NCBI GenBank assembly: GCA_964448675.1
Contig: CAYUZU010000039.1
Location: forward strand, 1-32,407
DNA: 32,407 nucleotides
Direction: 5' to 3'
Origin: CAYUZU01 sp964448675
GTDB lineage: Bacteria; Planctomycetota; Phycisphaerae; UBA1845; Fen-1342
Positions 1-7,638 of this stretch are shown one piece after another. Each line of letters starts with the position of its first letter. Positions within the stretch are counted from its first letter, which is position 1. The notes under the pieces were generated by a model. That model saw nothing but the letters and a program-made list of their open reading frames with translations, was not told where the DNA came from and did not search any database. Position numbers and translations under genes: made by a program.

Positions 1-1902
1 AGCCGCTTGCGGGGGCGGTAGTGTAATCGACCCCGGCCTGCGTGCAATCCGCAACATCTTGATCGTCACCCCGCCGACCGTGTCGAGTGTAATCGACCCC
101 GGCCTGCGTGCAATCCGCAACCGCCGCACCATGAACCCGTCAAACAGCCGCAGTGTAATCGACCCCGGCCTGCGTGCAATCCGCAACCCGCTTTTACTGC
201 TGTTCCTGGTCGGCCTGAGTGTAATCGACCCCGGCCTGCGTGCAATCCGCAACAGCCAAGCTCTCGCATCTTTGCCCGTACCTAGTGTAATCGACCCCGG
301 CCTGCGTGCAATCCGCAACTGACAAACACGGACATCAATTCAGCCATCAAGTGTAATCGACCCCGGCCTGCGTGCAATCCGCAACGTGACAGTGCGGCCG
401 ATCGCAATGCGGGCGAGTGTAATCGACCCCGGCCTGCGTGCAATCCGCAACGACGAGTCGCGGGCCGTGCGGCCGGGCTGGAGTGTAATCGACCCCGGCC
501 TGCGTGCAATCCGCAACCCATGCGACGCAGCTTCCGCCCTGTATAGCAGTGTAATCGACCCCGGCCTGCGTGCAATCCGCAACGAGACCCACCGATGCCG
601 CTGATAGCTGACAAGTGTAATCGACCCCGGCCTGCGTGCAATCCGCAACGACGACGCCCCGAGCTGGATCGGCGCGTAGAGTGTAATCGACCCCGGCCTG
701 CGTGCAATCCGCAACGCCCCATCGTGGTACCGCAGCCTCACCTCGAGTGTAATCGACCCCGGCCTGCGTGCAATCCGCAACACCGACAACGGCATCCGTA
801 CCGCCGCCGGTAGTGTAATCGACCCCGGCCTGCGTGCAATCCGCAACTGGCGGACGATCGTGCTGCGCAGCGTGTCGAGTGTAATCGACCCCGGCCTGCG
901 TGCAATCCGCAACCTGACTGGGGCGTACGACTACATCATCGCCAGTGTAATCGACCCCGGCCTGCGTGCAATCCGCAACTGCTGGCCGTAATTTAAAATT
1001 CGATAACAAAGTGTAATCGACCCCGGCCTGCGTGCAATCCGCAACCTCGCGTCGCAGCTCATGAAATCGCTCGAGAGTGTAATCGACCCCGGCCTGCGTG
1101 CAATCCGCAACCTAGCAAGCATAGACCATTTCAACGTAGCCAGTGTAATCGACCCCGGCCTGCGTGCAATCCGCAACTGGCGACCCCACCAGGTCGCCGA
1201 CCTGCTCAGTGTAATCGACCCCGGCCTGCGTGCAATCCGCAACCTAGCAAGCATAGACCATTTCAACGTAGCCAGTGTAATCGACCCCGGCCTGCGTGCA
1301 ATCCGCAACCTGCGGGTTGTTAGCGGACATAGTTCCTCCAGTGTAATCGACCCCGGCCTGCGTGCAATCCGCAACGGCCAGGGGCGCGCGTAGTCGCCCG
1401 GGCCGAGTGTAATCGACCCCGGCCTGCGTGCAATCCGCAACCCGGGCCAGTTGACGTGGCGACGCTGCAGGAGTGTAATCGACCCCGGCCTGCGTGCAAT
1501 CCGCAACCACCGTCCGTTGAGCAGGTCGTCGACGGAGAGTGTAATCGACCCCGGCCTGCGTGCAATCCGCAACTGGTAATGCGATCAACCTCGGCGCGAA
1601 CGGAGTGTAATCGACCCGAGCCTGCGAGCAATCCGCAACTCCACGGCAGCGCGTAGTGCGTGCTGGCCTAGTGTAATCGACCCGAGCCTGCGAGCAATCC
1701 GCAACACGGTGGCGTCTGCGTACACGCCAACGCCAGTGTAATCGACCCGAGCCTGCGAGCAATCCGCAACAGTGGCCCAAGGGGTCCGTGACAGCGGTAC
1801 AGTGTAATCGACCCGAGCCTGCGAGCAATCCGCAACAGTGTTTCCGGGTGATACCCGTATCACAATAGTGTAATCGACCCGAGCCCGCGAGCAATCCGCA
1901 AC
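1..1902. CRISPR. CRISPR array, 29 repeats visible, left end outside window
   Basis: Twenty-nine 36-bp repeats start at position 20 and recur every 66 bp; the last is 1867-1902. Spacers are 30 bp, except 1706-1734, which is 29 bp. Bases 1-19 are the end of another spacer, so the array continues to the left. Repeats 1-24 appear identical; they begin AGTGTAATCGACC and end GCAATCCGCAAC. No cas gene, leader or tracrRNA is visible. The 36/30 geometry, and a reverse complement beginning GTTGCGGATTGC, resemble type II-C arrays as I remember them; I could not check this against a database. In that reading crRNAs come from the minus strand, and each repeat ends in a -10-like TACACT. Some spacers read as open frames, as expected of phage or plasmid coding DNA. 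The array itself is certain; the type is an inference. Confidence 0.97.
1604..1902. repeat. block of five variant CRISPR repeats at the right end
   Basis: Repeats starting at 1604, 1670, 1735, 1801 and 1867 share three substitutions relative to the other 24: C15G, G16A and T24A in plus-strand numbering. The last copy also has T20C. The final repeat being the most diverged marks this as the old, non-growing end, so spacer acquisition probably happens left of the window. The -10-like TACACT of the reverse strand is kept in all five. Confidence 0.9.
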
Positions 1903-1955
1903 TACGGACTGATCCGCACCCGCAGCGGTCCGTCTCTGCTCCAGCGCAAGCCACG

Positions 1956-2147
1956 TCATCCCGTCGACTCGGCCTTGCCAGACTGCCGCACCCCCAACCC
2001 GATTTTCTGCCTGGCCGCCGCTTCACGACCCTGTTCCTGCCAGGCGCAGAACTGCAGCCAGTGGCGGAGACAGAGCGGTTTGCCGAGGTAGGTGAGTTCG
2101 ATGTCGCCGCTGCGGCAGCGTTTCCAGGCACAGCGTTCGATACTCAT
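1956..2147 (-). CDS. small Cys/His-rich protein coupled to the clamp paralog
   Basis: A 63-aa protein whose ATG overlaps the stop of the upstream clamp gene (ATGA, 2147-2144), so the two are probably translationally coupled; that overlap decided the start. It begins MSIERCAWKRC and continues with GKPLCLRHW and a third cysteine region (QFCAWQ). The C-x4-C...C-x2-H...C pattern suggests a small zinc-binding fold, probably nucleic-acid or protein binding. I do not recognise a named family. The C-terminus is basic and polar. It lies 53 bp from the last CRISPR repeat and is transcribed toward the array, so read-through from this operon would enter the array on its putative crRNA strand. Confidence 0.75.
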   Translation of the reverse strand: MSIERCAWKRCRSGDIELTYLGKPLCLRHWLQFCAWQEQGREAAARQKIGLGVRQSGKAESTG

Positions 2148-3523
2148 GCCGCGTCCTCGTGACATTCCCTGGCTTCGCGACATGCCGCGGCTTCGTGACG
2201 TGCCGTGTCCTCGTGACTTGCCGCGTCCTCCTGGCTACCGGCGGTGGATGGGGCTGACGCAGAGGTGGCCGTGGCCGCGTCGGATTCGGCCGGCCGGTAG
2301 TTGGAGCCGAGATTCGTGCGGGTGGGAGCCAGATCGAGGTGCACCGGCATGATTACCCAGCGAACCGAACGATCGGCCAAACTGTACAGCAGGGCCGGTT
2401 TGCTGTAGACGCTGCCGTCATGCCCGCAGCCGTTCTGATCAACATCGAAGACGACCTGTTCGCCATCCAGTGACTTCAACGCATCCTGCAGATAATCCGG
2501 TTGGAACCCGGTGCGGATGACGCGATCGCCGCCACCGAGGAACCGCGCCGGCAATTGCGCTGTTGCAGTGCCCGTCTCCGGTGATTGGGCCGTGAGCTTG
2601 ATCCGCCGGGGCGACAGCTCGACCTGCACAGCCCGGGACGCGGAACTCGTCGCCAACGCGATCTCACCCAGCGTATCCAGCAGCGGTTGGCGAGCAACGG
2701 CGAACCGGGAAGCACTGGCCGGGACGACATCGCGATACACCGGAAAGCGGCCGTCGACTGCGGGCGTATGGAGGGCCCAGTTGTCTCCGCGGATGAAGAG
2801 GCTGGCCGGCGAAGTGTTGTTGTCGGTACTCTCCGGCAACGCGATCGTCAGCTGCAATGAGCCCGCCGAGCGCGTCGTGAACTTCTGCACCAGCTGGGCG
2901 ATCCGAGCGGGGACAATCACATTGCCTCGGAATGCGGTAGACACATCGGCGAGTTCGGCGATAACCAGGCGCCGGCCATCGGTGGCCACCAGCCGCAGCC
3001 CATCGCTGTCGGATTCGAGCAGCAGGCCGTGAATGGCGTAGCGACCAGTCTCCTGTGCTACAGCCGGCAGAACACTGGCCAGGCGATCACGCACGAGCGG
3101 CGTGTCGAGACTTATCACGTCGCCGGTGACATGCTCGCGAATGACCGGGAAGTCCTCGGCCGGCCAGACCGGCAACGCGTGTTCGACCCGGCCACCATTG
3201 ACCACGAGCTGGCGACCGCGGGGCCGGAGCGTCAATGTACAGGCGGCTTCGCGTCCGGCCTTGAGCCGCCGGGTAAGGTCGTCACAGCGCACAATACAGG
3301 GCGAGAGCGTTCCAACCGCATCGACCCGGGCCTGCACCTGAACTTCACCATCGGTGCCGGCCAGTTGCAGCATGTCGTCGGTGCATGCCAATCGCACGCC
3401 GGTGAGGATTGGCTTGGTGACACGACGGGTCACCACGGCTTGAATGCGATGAAGCGCCGCCAGCAGGGTCTTGCGGTTGACACTGACCGTGTTCGCGGTC
3501 GCAGTTGGGGGAGTGGATGTCAT
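2144..3523 (-). CDS. DNA polymerase III beta sliding-clamp paralog with C-terminal tail
   Basis: A 459-aa relative of DnaN, the ring-shaped clamp that tethers polymerases and repair enzymes to DNA. Support includes the N-terminal pattern RKTLLAALHRIQAVV, the family signature ATDGRRLV, a final-domain segment PDYLQDALKSLDGEQV, and a canonical clamp C-terminus MPVHL near residues 392-396. DnaN is normally about 370 aa. Here there are about 14 extra N-terminal residues, and 63 residues beyond the normal end that finish in a hexapeptide repeat rich in His, Glu and Ala. The start is the ATG with GGAG 8 nt upstream, not the earlier in-frame codons. Given the accessory context it is probably not the housekeeping clamp but one carried by a mobile element. 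Homology is firm; the role of the tail is unknown. Confidence 0.93.
   Translation of the reverse strand: MTSTPPTATANTVSVNRKTLLAALHRIQAVVTRRVTKPILTGVRLACTDDMLQLAGTDGEVQVQARVDAVGTLSPCIVRCDDLTRRLKAGREAACTLTLRPRGRQLVVNGGRVEHALPVWPAEDFPVIREHVTGDVISLDTPLVRDRLASVLPAVAQETGRYAIHGLLLESDSDGLRLVATDGRRLVIAELADVSTAFRGNVIVPARIAQLVQKFTTRSAGSLQLTIALPESTDNNTSPASLFIRGDNWALHTPAVDGRFPVYRDVVPASASRFAVARQPLLDTLGEIALATSSASRAVQVELSPRRIKLTAQSPETGTATAQLPARFLGGGDRVIRTGFQPDYLQDALKSLDGEQVVFDVDQNGCGHDGSVYSKPALLYSLADRSVRWVIMPVHLDLAPTRTNLGSNYRPAESDAATATSASAPSTAGSQEDAASHEDTARHEAAACREARECHEDAA
2145..2234 (-). repeat. five tandem 18-bp units in the clamp tail
   Basis: Five degenerate 18-bp units (2145-2162, 2163-2180, 2181-2198, 2199-2216, 2217-2234) follow one another without gaps. 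They encode a hexapeptide repeat of the form x-H/Q/R-E-D/A-A/T-A at the C-terminus of the clamp paralog. The start codon of the overlapping 63-aa gene lies at the last unit in the reading direction. Confidence 0.85.
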
Positions 3524-3627
3524 GGAGGATCTCCAGGAAAAGAGCACACGAGGGGAAAAAACGCACCGCGCAGCCCGGCTGAAGCACTTCAAACCGGACT
3601 CCGCGGTGCACGAGGGGCGAACGTCGA

Positions 3628-3840
3628 TCAGGCAACGTGGCTGCCGGCCGCACCGAAACTGGTTGCCGACGGAATCGCGTCCAGTGGCGGGATCGTTCCG
3701 GGATTGGTCGTCTGGTCTGGCCGGTACGCGGAACGCCGCCGGCTGCGGAATCGGGGTTTGCGGCGACGATGGGGCAGGAGCTGCGAGCAGAACAGCAGGT
3801 GCCGTTCACGACGGGGCACATCGGATAGTTGCACAATCAT
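3628..3840 (-). CDS. small basic hypothetical protein
   Basis: A possible 70-aa Arg-rich protein starting MIVQLSDVPRRERHLLF, with a run of basic residues (HRRRKPRFRSRRR) around residues 27-40. The start was chosen because AGGAG lies 8 nt upstream of the ATG. No family is recognised. A second frame starting nearby has a Cys-rich beginning (MCPVVNGTCC) and is open, so the frame choice is not secure. It lies about 100 bp upstream of the clamp gene on the same strand and could be cotranscribed. Confidence 0.45.
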   Translation of the reverse strand: MIVQLSDVPRRERHLLFCSQLLPHRRRKPRFRSRRRSAYRPDQTTNPGTIPPLDAIPSATSFGAAGSHVA

Positions 3841-3992
3841 GAGCAATCTCCTGGGATCGGCGCGCAGCATGGCATGGCCCGGATGCAGGCCGGGGAATCA
3901 CTGCGCACCACGGTGAGAAAAAGACGCAGGGAAAACGCCGCGGCTCGGTGTCAGCCTGGTTGAAGGCCGCCCGAAGCCGCGGAGACGAGGGC

Positions 3993-4142
3993 TTACTTGA
4001 TTCGGCCTCGGTCGGCCATCCAATAGAGCGTCAGCAGCAGCCCGAGGCCCATGGCGACCGCTCCGCACGGGTCTGCGACCCACACGATGGGAATCGCGAG
4101 AAGCACGATCATGACGAGGCCGAACTTGCTATCGCCGGTCAT
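3993..4142 (-). CDS. 49-aa predicted membrane protein
   Basis: A short ORF encoding MTGDSKFGLVMIVLLAIPIV followed by WVADPCGAVAMGLGLLLTLYW and a basic end, DRGRIK. It has two hydrophobic segments, about residues 8-23 and 27-41, separated by a short Asp-Pro-Cys turn, consistent with a helical hairpin in the membrane. Its ATG overlaps the last 14 nt of the upstream basic-protein gene, suggesting coupling. Function unknown. Membrane-like composition in one frame and the tight packing are the only support. Confidence 0.6.
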   Translation of the reverse strand: MTGDSKFGLVMIVLLAIPIVWVADPCGAVAMGLGLLLTLYWMADRGRIK

Positions 4143-4371
4143 GCCGGGCCTTGCGTGCAGCGTGCCGGCAACGATTCCCGCGGGAACGGCGGGCGCGACG
4201 CCGGCGTTTCTGCTTTTCGGTGAGCTGGTCGTGCCGCTGGCCGAGGCTGTGCAGGAGCTGCTCGACCGGCTGAAACACGCTCACATCGAGCAGGTCCAGC
4301 CAGAGATCGAAGGCATCGTTGGGGCTGCGGCGTGGCTTGTGGTCGTGCTTGCGAATGGCTAACCCTCCCAC
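4129..4371 (-). CDS. basic hypothetical protein, non-ATG start
   Basis: An open frame of about 75-80 aa with a coding-like amphipathic stretch (AFDLWLDLLDVSVFQPVEQL) followed by a very basic tail (EKQKRRRRARRSRGNRCR). It begins inside the end of the nuclease gene and ends inside the start of the 49-aa membrane protein, so it sits in an overlapping operon. There is no ATG. GTG at 4371 gives 80 aa; an ATT at 4356, with GGGAGG 7 nt upstream, would give 75 aa. The basic tail suggests nucleic-acid binding. No family is recognised. Confidence 0.5.
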   Translation of the reverse strand: MGGLAIRKHDHKPRRSPNDAFDLWLDLLDVSVFQPVEQLLHSLGQRHDQLTEKQKRRRRARRSRGNRCRHAARKARHDRR

Positions 4372-5240
4372 TGCTGACAGGGCTGCTGATACGGGCAGGT
4401 GGCACATTTCAGCGACGAGGGCGACGGATAACAGGTGCCGGCCGCGATCGCCTGCCAGACGCGTTGGGCAGTGCGTTGGCTGCGTTGGACCTCCTGGTCG
4501 GTGGGGCTGTGGCTGTGGAGTTCGACGCTGGGGGCCTTGGTCTTGGTGAGCACGATCCACTGCAGGCGGATGTCGGCCAGATCGAGCGACCGGGCCAGGG
4601 GTTGCAACAACGCGGCGTACAGCAGCATCTGGGGCAGGGCTTCCTGGAGTTTGGCGGCGTTCCAGGTGCTGCGGCTGGTCTTGAAATCGGTGATGTGTAA
4701 CGCGTTACGATTTCGGGTCAGCAGGTCGACCCGGCCCAGGAACGCCGGTCCGGAAGACAGCAACGGCCCGCGGAATTCCTCTTCGACGGCCAGCAGCTCG
4801 GTGTCCAATTTGGACAGCGGGCTGTCGCGGTAGGCTTCGAGCATGCGTTGGGCCTGGTTGCGCAGCGTCTCGGGCGATTCATCTTTGCCGAAGCGGACCG
4901 GAAGTGTGGCCTCCTGCTGCCAGCTGGTGTCATACGCATGGAGCAGCTCGTCGAGCGACGGTGGCGCGGTCCCCGCAAAGACCGCCTGCCAGTGGTGCTC
5001 CAGGGCACTGTGAATCGCTCCGCCAAAGACCAGGCTGCTGGCCTTGAACGCCGGCGGCACCCGGGCGACGTACTGGAAGTGGTACTTGAGCGGGCACTGC
5101 TGGAACGTGCTCAGGGCGGTGTACGAGACGTAATCGCGTTGTGTGGGCGACGTCTGCGAGGTTGGCGGCGGACGGGTTGGTCGTGGTGACGGACGGGACG
5201 GACGGCGGGCGGAGGTGGTGGGTGTAGCGTGGCGGGTCAC
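4359..5240 (-). CDS. PD-(D/E)XK nuclease, RecB/Cas4-like with Fe-S cysteines
   Basis: A 293-aa protein of the PDDEXK_1 type (RecB C-terminal, AddB and Cas4 relatives), which cut DNA ends. Visible motifs in order: SYTALSTFQQCPLKY near residues 38-53 with the first cysteine; the G-x-x-H motif in GGAIHSALEHHW; GRVDLLTRN with the catalytic Asp; ITDFKTS with the D-x-K pair; QMLLYAALL; and a C-terminal cluster CATCPYQQPC. With the early Cys, that cluster forms the four-cysteine iron-sulfur staple seen in AddB and Cas4. The first 35 residues are Pro/Thr/Arg-rich and probably disordered. The GTG start overlaps the stop of the preceding gene (GTGA). A DNA-end-processing role is expected. Because no cas1/cas2 is visible, I call it an element recombination nuclease rather than Cas4. 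Confidence 0.9.
   Translation of the reverse strand: MTRHATPTTSARRPSRPSPRPTRPPPTSQTSPTQRDYVSYTALSTFQQCPLKYHFQYVARVPPAFKASSLVFGGAIHSALEHHWQAVFAGTAPPSLDELLHAYDTSWQQEATLPVRFGKDESPETLRNQAQRMLEAYRDSPLSKLDTELLAVEEEFRGPLLSSGPAFLGRVDLLTRNRNALHITDFKTSRSTWNAAKLQEALPQMLLYAALLQPLARSLDLADIRLQWIVLTKTKAPSVELHSHSPTDQEVQRSQRTAQRVWQAIAAGTCYPSPSSLKCATCPYQQPCQQWEG
4696..4709. promoter_or_regulatory. palindrome TGTAACGCGTTACG, possible protein-binding site
   Basis: GTAACGCGTTAC (4697-4708) is a perfect 12-bp palindrome inside the PD-(D/E)XK gene. The same 12 bp recur at 12678-12689, and a version with a different centre lies at 7568-7579. Function is inferred only from recurrence. Confidence 0.45.
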
Positions 5241-5770
5241 TGTTTTCCTCCGGGATGGGCGGGCGCGGCCTTGAGTTCGTCGATGAGCTGGCTGGCCGCG
5301 CGCAGGGTGAGTTCGTTGAGGGCGTGGACGCCGAATCGCTCGTGGGCCCGCTGCAGCGCGTTGCTGCCCTGGCGGTCACAGATGGCCTGGATCGCGCGAA
5401 TCTGGGACTTCGTCGCGTAACGCGGATTGGACGACGGGTTTGACGGCTGGTTGGCGCGATCATTGCCCTGGCGACCGTAGGCGTGCGGGCGGTCGTCGTG
5501 CGCATGAGGCGGTGTGTGGCGGCCGTTGTTGTCGAAGCGGTGCGACGCTCGACGGTTGGGATCGTCGCCGGTGGGGATGCTGCTGGCGGCCAATTCGTCG
5601 TCGACCGCCTGCCGGGCCAGTTCGAACAGCCCCCGAATCCGGCGGCTGAGGCCTTCGGGATCGCTGATGAGCTGGCTCTCGACCTCGAGTTCGACATTGA
5701 CCGAGGCACCACGACTGCCGTAGTTGGGCTCGCCGACCTTGCGGCTGAACCCGGCGTTGAGTTTGAGCAT
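5237..5770 (-). CDS. hypothetical protein with annealing-protein-type C-terminal domain
   Basis: A 177-aa protein. The N-terminal part (MLKLNAGFSRKVGEPNYGS, then SVNVELEVESQLI) looks like a compact beta-rich domain. The middle, residues 70-110, is His/Asn/Arg-rich and low complexity. The C-terminal 60 residues (ATKSQIRAIQAICDRQG ... RFGVHALNELTLRAASQLI) resemble the small helical domain often found at the end of Rad52-type and other phage single-strand annealing proteins; that likeness is from memory. It is the first gene of the leftward operon, with AAGGAG 7 nt upstream of the ATG, and overlaps the nuclease gene by 4 nt. Pairing with a RecB-like nuclease suggests a recombination role, which is an inference. 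Confidence 0.75.
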   Translation of the reverse strand: MLKLNAGFSRKVGEPNYGSRGASVNVELEVESQLISDPEGLSRRIRGLFELARQAVDDELAASSIPTGDDPNRRASHRFDNNGRHTPPHAHDDRPHAYGRQGNDRANQPSNPSSNPRYATKSQIRAIQAICDRQGSNALQRAHERFGVHALNELTLRAASQLIDELKAAPAHPGGKQ

Positions 5771-5788
5771 GGGGAGTCTCCTTGTGTG
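5771..5788 (-). promoter_or_regulatory. ribosome binding leader shared with the DUF2997 gene
   Basis: Reading leftward, the 12-mer CAAGGAGACTCC lies immediately upstream of this gene's ATG. The identical 12-mer precedes the DUF2997 ATG (8162) at nearly the same distance. It contains a consensus AAGGAG and fixes both starts. Confidence 0.7.
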
Positions 5789-6042
5789 AGAGAGTGTGGT
5801 TTGCGGGGATTCACCGGGATAAGTACTGCGCTAACCAGGTCGACTGGGGATAGCACCTAAGGGAAAACCCGTAGTGCGTAGGGGCGTCAGTCGTCTCAGA
5901 CTGGTACTCTTGGCGAATCTCTGTTGCGGGTGGTCGTCGGCGAGCGTAGCATGTCCGCGACAGGCGGGTGCATTATCCGGGCGGGAATCGTCAGCCCCGT
6001 GCAAGCCCGGATCAGATCGCTTAGTCAGACAGGAGGGAGATC

Positions 6043-6774
6043 ATGCGGTTGTTCGTGGCAGCAGTTCTCATCGGTGGAATCATCGCCGTCGGCTCCGTTC
6101 ACGCTGAAGTCTTCGACGATTTCGAGGATGGCAATTACACGGCAGACCCGCCATGGACCGTTGCATACGCTCAGGGTGCGGCCGAGGTGGTGAGTGACCC
6201 GGTGCGTCCAGAGAACCTCGTGCTCGGCGGGTACGGCACCGAGACCGGCCACCATGTGCTCCAGACGCCGGCGACGATGCCCTGGACGTCGTTCGATGTG
6301 TCCCTGGAAGTTCTGACCCTTAACAACGACTTCAGCCCGGCCGTATTCCTGATGCGTGGGGACGAGCACGTCGGCAACCCGAATTACAGCCTCAACCTGG
6401 ATGTGCGACGCGAGCCGGGTGATACCGCGACGCTGCTGCGCATTGACGAGTTCGACCAGGATCATCCGAGCTTCGTGCGGCAAATGGTCTATTTCGATGC
6501 AGATCCGCTGGAGACCTGGTGGCATGTGCGGATGCGCTATGAGGGCTCGACCCAGCAGGTTCGGGTGGAGATCCGGGACGCAGCGGACGAGGCACTGTTG
6601 TTCGAGCATGCATTTGCGCCGGCGATTGACCTCGACGTTGAGCCAGCTTTCGATTATCTGAAGCTCGGTTTCGAGGAGACATCCTGGTCATACATGGACA
6701 ATGTGGAGCTGATCCCGGAGCCGACGGGCGTGCTGTTGCTGGTGGCGGGCCTGATTGCTCGTCGTTGGCGTTAA
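6043..6774 (+). CDS. PEP-CTERM secreted protein
   Basis: A 243-aa exported protein. A signal peptide (MRLFVAAVLIGGIIAVGSV, then HA) is followed by a beta-rich domain starting FDDFEDGNY, of the kind seen in concanavalin/LamG-like planctomycete surface proteins. The C-terminus is a PEP-CTERM sorting tag: PEP, a hydrophobic helix (TGVLLLVAGLIA), and a basic end, RRWR. Such tags direct processing by an exosortase, whose gene is not in view. The start is fixed by AGGAGGG 5 nt upstream of the ATG. It runs opposite to its neighbours, which are replication/recombination genes, so it looks like an unrelated insertion into that block. Ligand unknown. Confidence 0.85.
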   Translation: MRLFVAAVLIGGIIAVGSVHAEVFDDFEDGNYTADPPWTVAYAQGAAEVVSDPVRPENLVLGGYGTETGHHVLQTPATMPWTSFDVSLEVLTLNNDFSPAVFLMRGDEHVGNPNYSLNLDVRREPGDTATLLRIDEFDQDHPSFVRQMVYFDADPLETWWHVRMRYEGSTQQVRVEIRDAADEALLFEHAFAPAIDLDVEPAFDYLKLGFEETSWSYMDNVELIPEPTGVLLLVAGLIARRWR

Positions 6775-6849
6775 TAGTGCGCGTCCGCAACTTAGCCGCG
6801 GTAGCAGGGCTGAACGATCTCGGTCCGGCGATTCAAGCGGGTGCCAAGC

Positions 6850-7332
6850 CTAATCAGTGGGCACCGCAAACGACCGCGGCCGAATCGACCCCAGCATCAC
6901 GGCACCGGTGGGATCGTTGATGGCGAGAAGGCACTCGACGGCCGGCGTTTGCAGCAGCAGGAGATAGCCGCCAATCGGTTCGCGGTTGACCTGGAACTGC
7001 CGGATCACGTCGCTGTCGATGCCGGGTAGATGGGCATCCCACGCCGGGGCGCGCAGAACGGACGTGTGGTCACCGCACCGGGCCTTCAGGGCAGCTCGTT
7101 CGACGCTACTGAGATGCAGGTCGCAGTGATTGTGGGCGGGTTCGCTGATGATCAGACTCAGGCCGCGCCGCAGGACCTGGCATACGAGCACGAGCTGCGC
7201 GCGGGACCAGCCGGGGTAGTGCAGCTGGATGAGCGGGGCCGGTTCGACATCGGGTAGAGCGAGCAGGCCGACGCCGAAGGCGAAATCCTCGGCCGTGGCG
7301 TGATAGAGCGGGTCCATGGAGCGTGGGGTCAT
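6850..7332 (-). CDS. hypothetical protein
   Basis: A 160-aa soluble protein with no recognised family. The start MTPRSMDPLYHATAEDF was chosen over 27 upstream in-frame codons because CGGAGG lies 8 nt before this ATG. It has hydrophobic core-like segments (FGVGLLALP, AQLVLVCQVLRRGLSLII, GYLLLLQTPAVECLLAI) and no signal peptide, transmembrane segment or zinc motif. It is read in the same direction as the DUF2997 cluster, separated from it by about 300 bp, so it may belong to the same module. Confidence 0.7.
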   Translation of the reverse strand: MTPRSMDPLYHATAEDFAFGVGLLALPDVEPAPLIQLHYPGWSRAQLVLVCQVLRRGLSLIISEPAHNHCDLHLSSVERAALKARCGDHTSVLRAPAWDAHLPGIDSDVIRQFQVNREPIGGYLLLLQTPAVECLLAINDPTGAVMLGSIRPRSFAVPTD

Positions 7333-7638
7333 GGGGGAAGCCTCCGGATAGTGGGGCATGGAGCCGAGTCGATGGCGATCGGCGTTGCGACGTGAGCTTC
7401 CGCTGTTTCGCACCGTGGCTGGCGAGGAAACCCGACAGCGCGCCCAGGTTTAACGCATTAAGCGGGGCCGGTACCTGACGTCGCGCGGCGTAAACTGCGG
7501 TGCGCAGCGGCGCGGGAAACGCGTGTGAGGGTCTTTTCCAGGCGTGGGCCGGTCTCGTTTCCGACCTGTAACATGTTACGGGTTGTTCGCCGGCATGCTG
7601 AGGACGGTGAGGTTCCTCCGTCGGGATGGCCGGGCACG
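7333..7638. other. intergenic stretch without a supported gene
   Basis: About 300 bp between two leftward genes. A 38-codon frame on the minus strand (starting near 7573) lacks a good ribosome site, and I do not call it. The stretch contains the palindrome GTAACATGTTAC at 7568-7579 and an AT-rich TTAACGCATTAA at about 7452. Confidence 0.5.
7567..7580. promoter_or_regulatory. palindrome TGTAACATGTTACG, possible protein-binding site
   Basis: GTAACATGTTAC (7568-7579) has the same half-sites, spacing and plus-strand flanks (T before, G after) as the palindrome at 4697-4708, with AT instead of GC at the centre. Unlike the other two sites it lies between genes. Confidence 0.4.

Noticed and set aside
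59..1656. Long repetitive open frames across the CRISPR array on both strands
   Set aside because: They are the 66-bp repeat period (a multiple of three) read as protein; no real gene.
4359..5240. Calling the PD-(D/E)XK protein Cas4
   Set aside because: No cas1, cas2 or effector is visible, and the neighbours are replication/recombination genes. The motifs fit the wider AddB/RecB family equally well.
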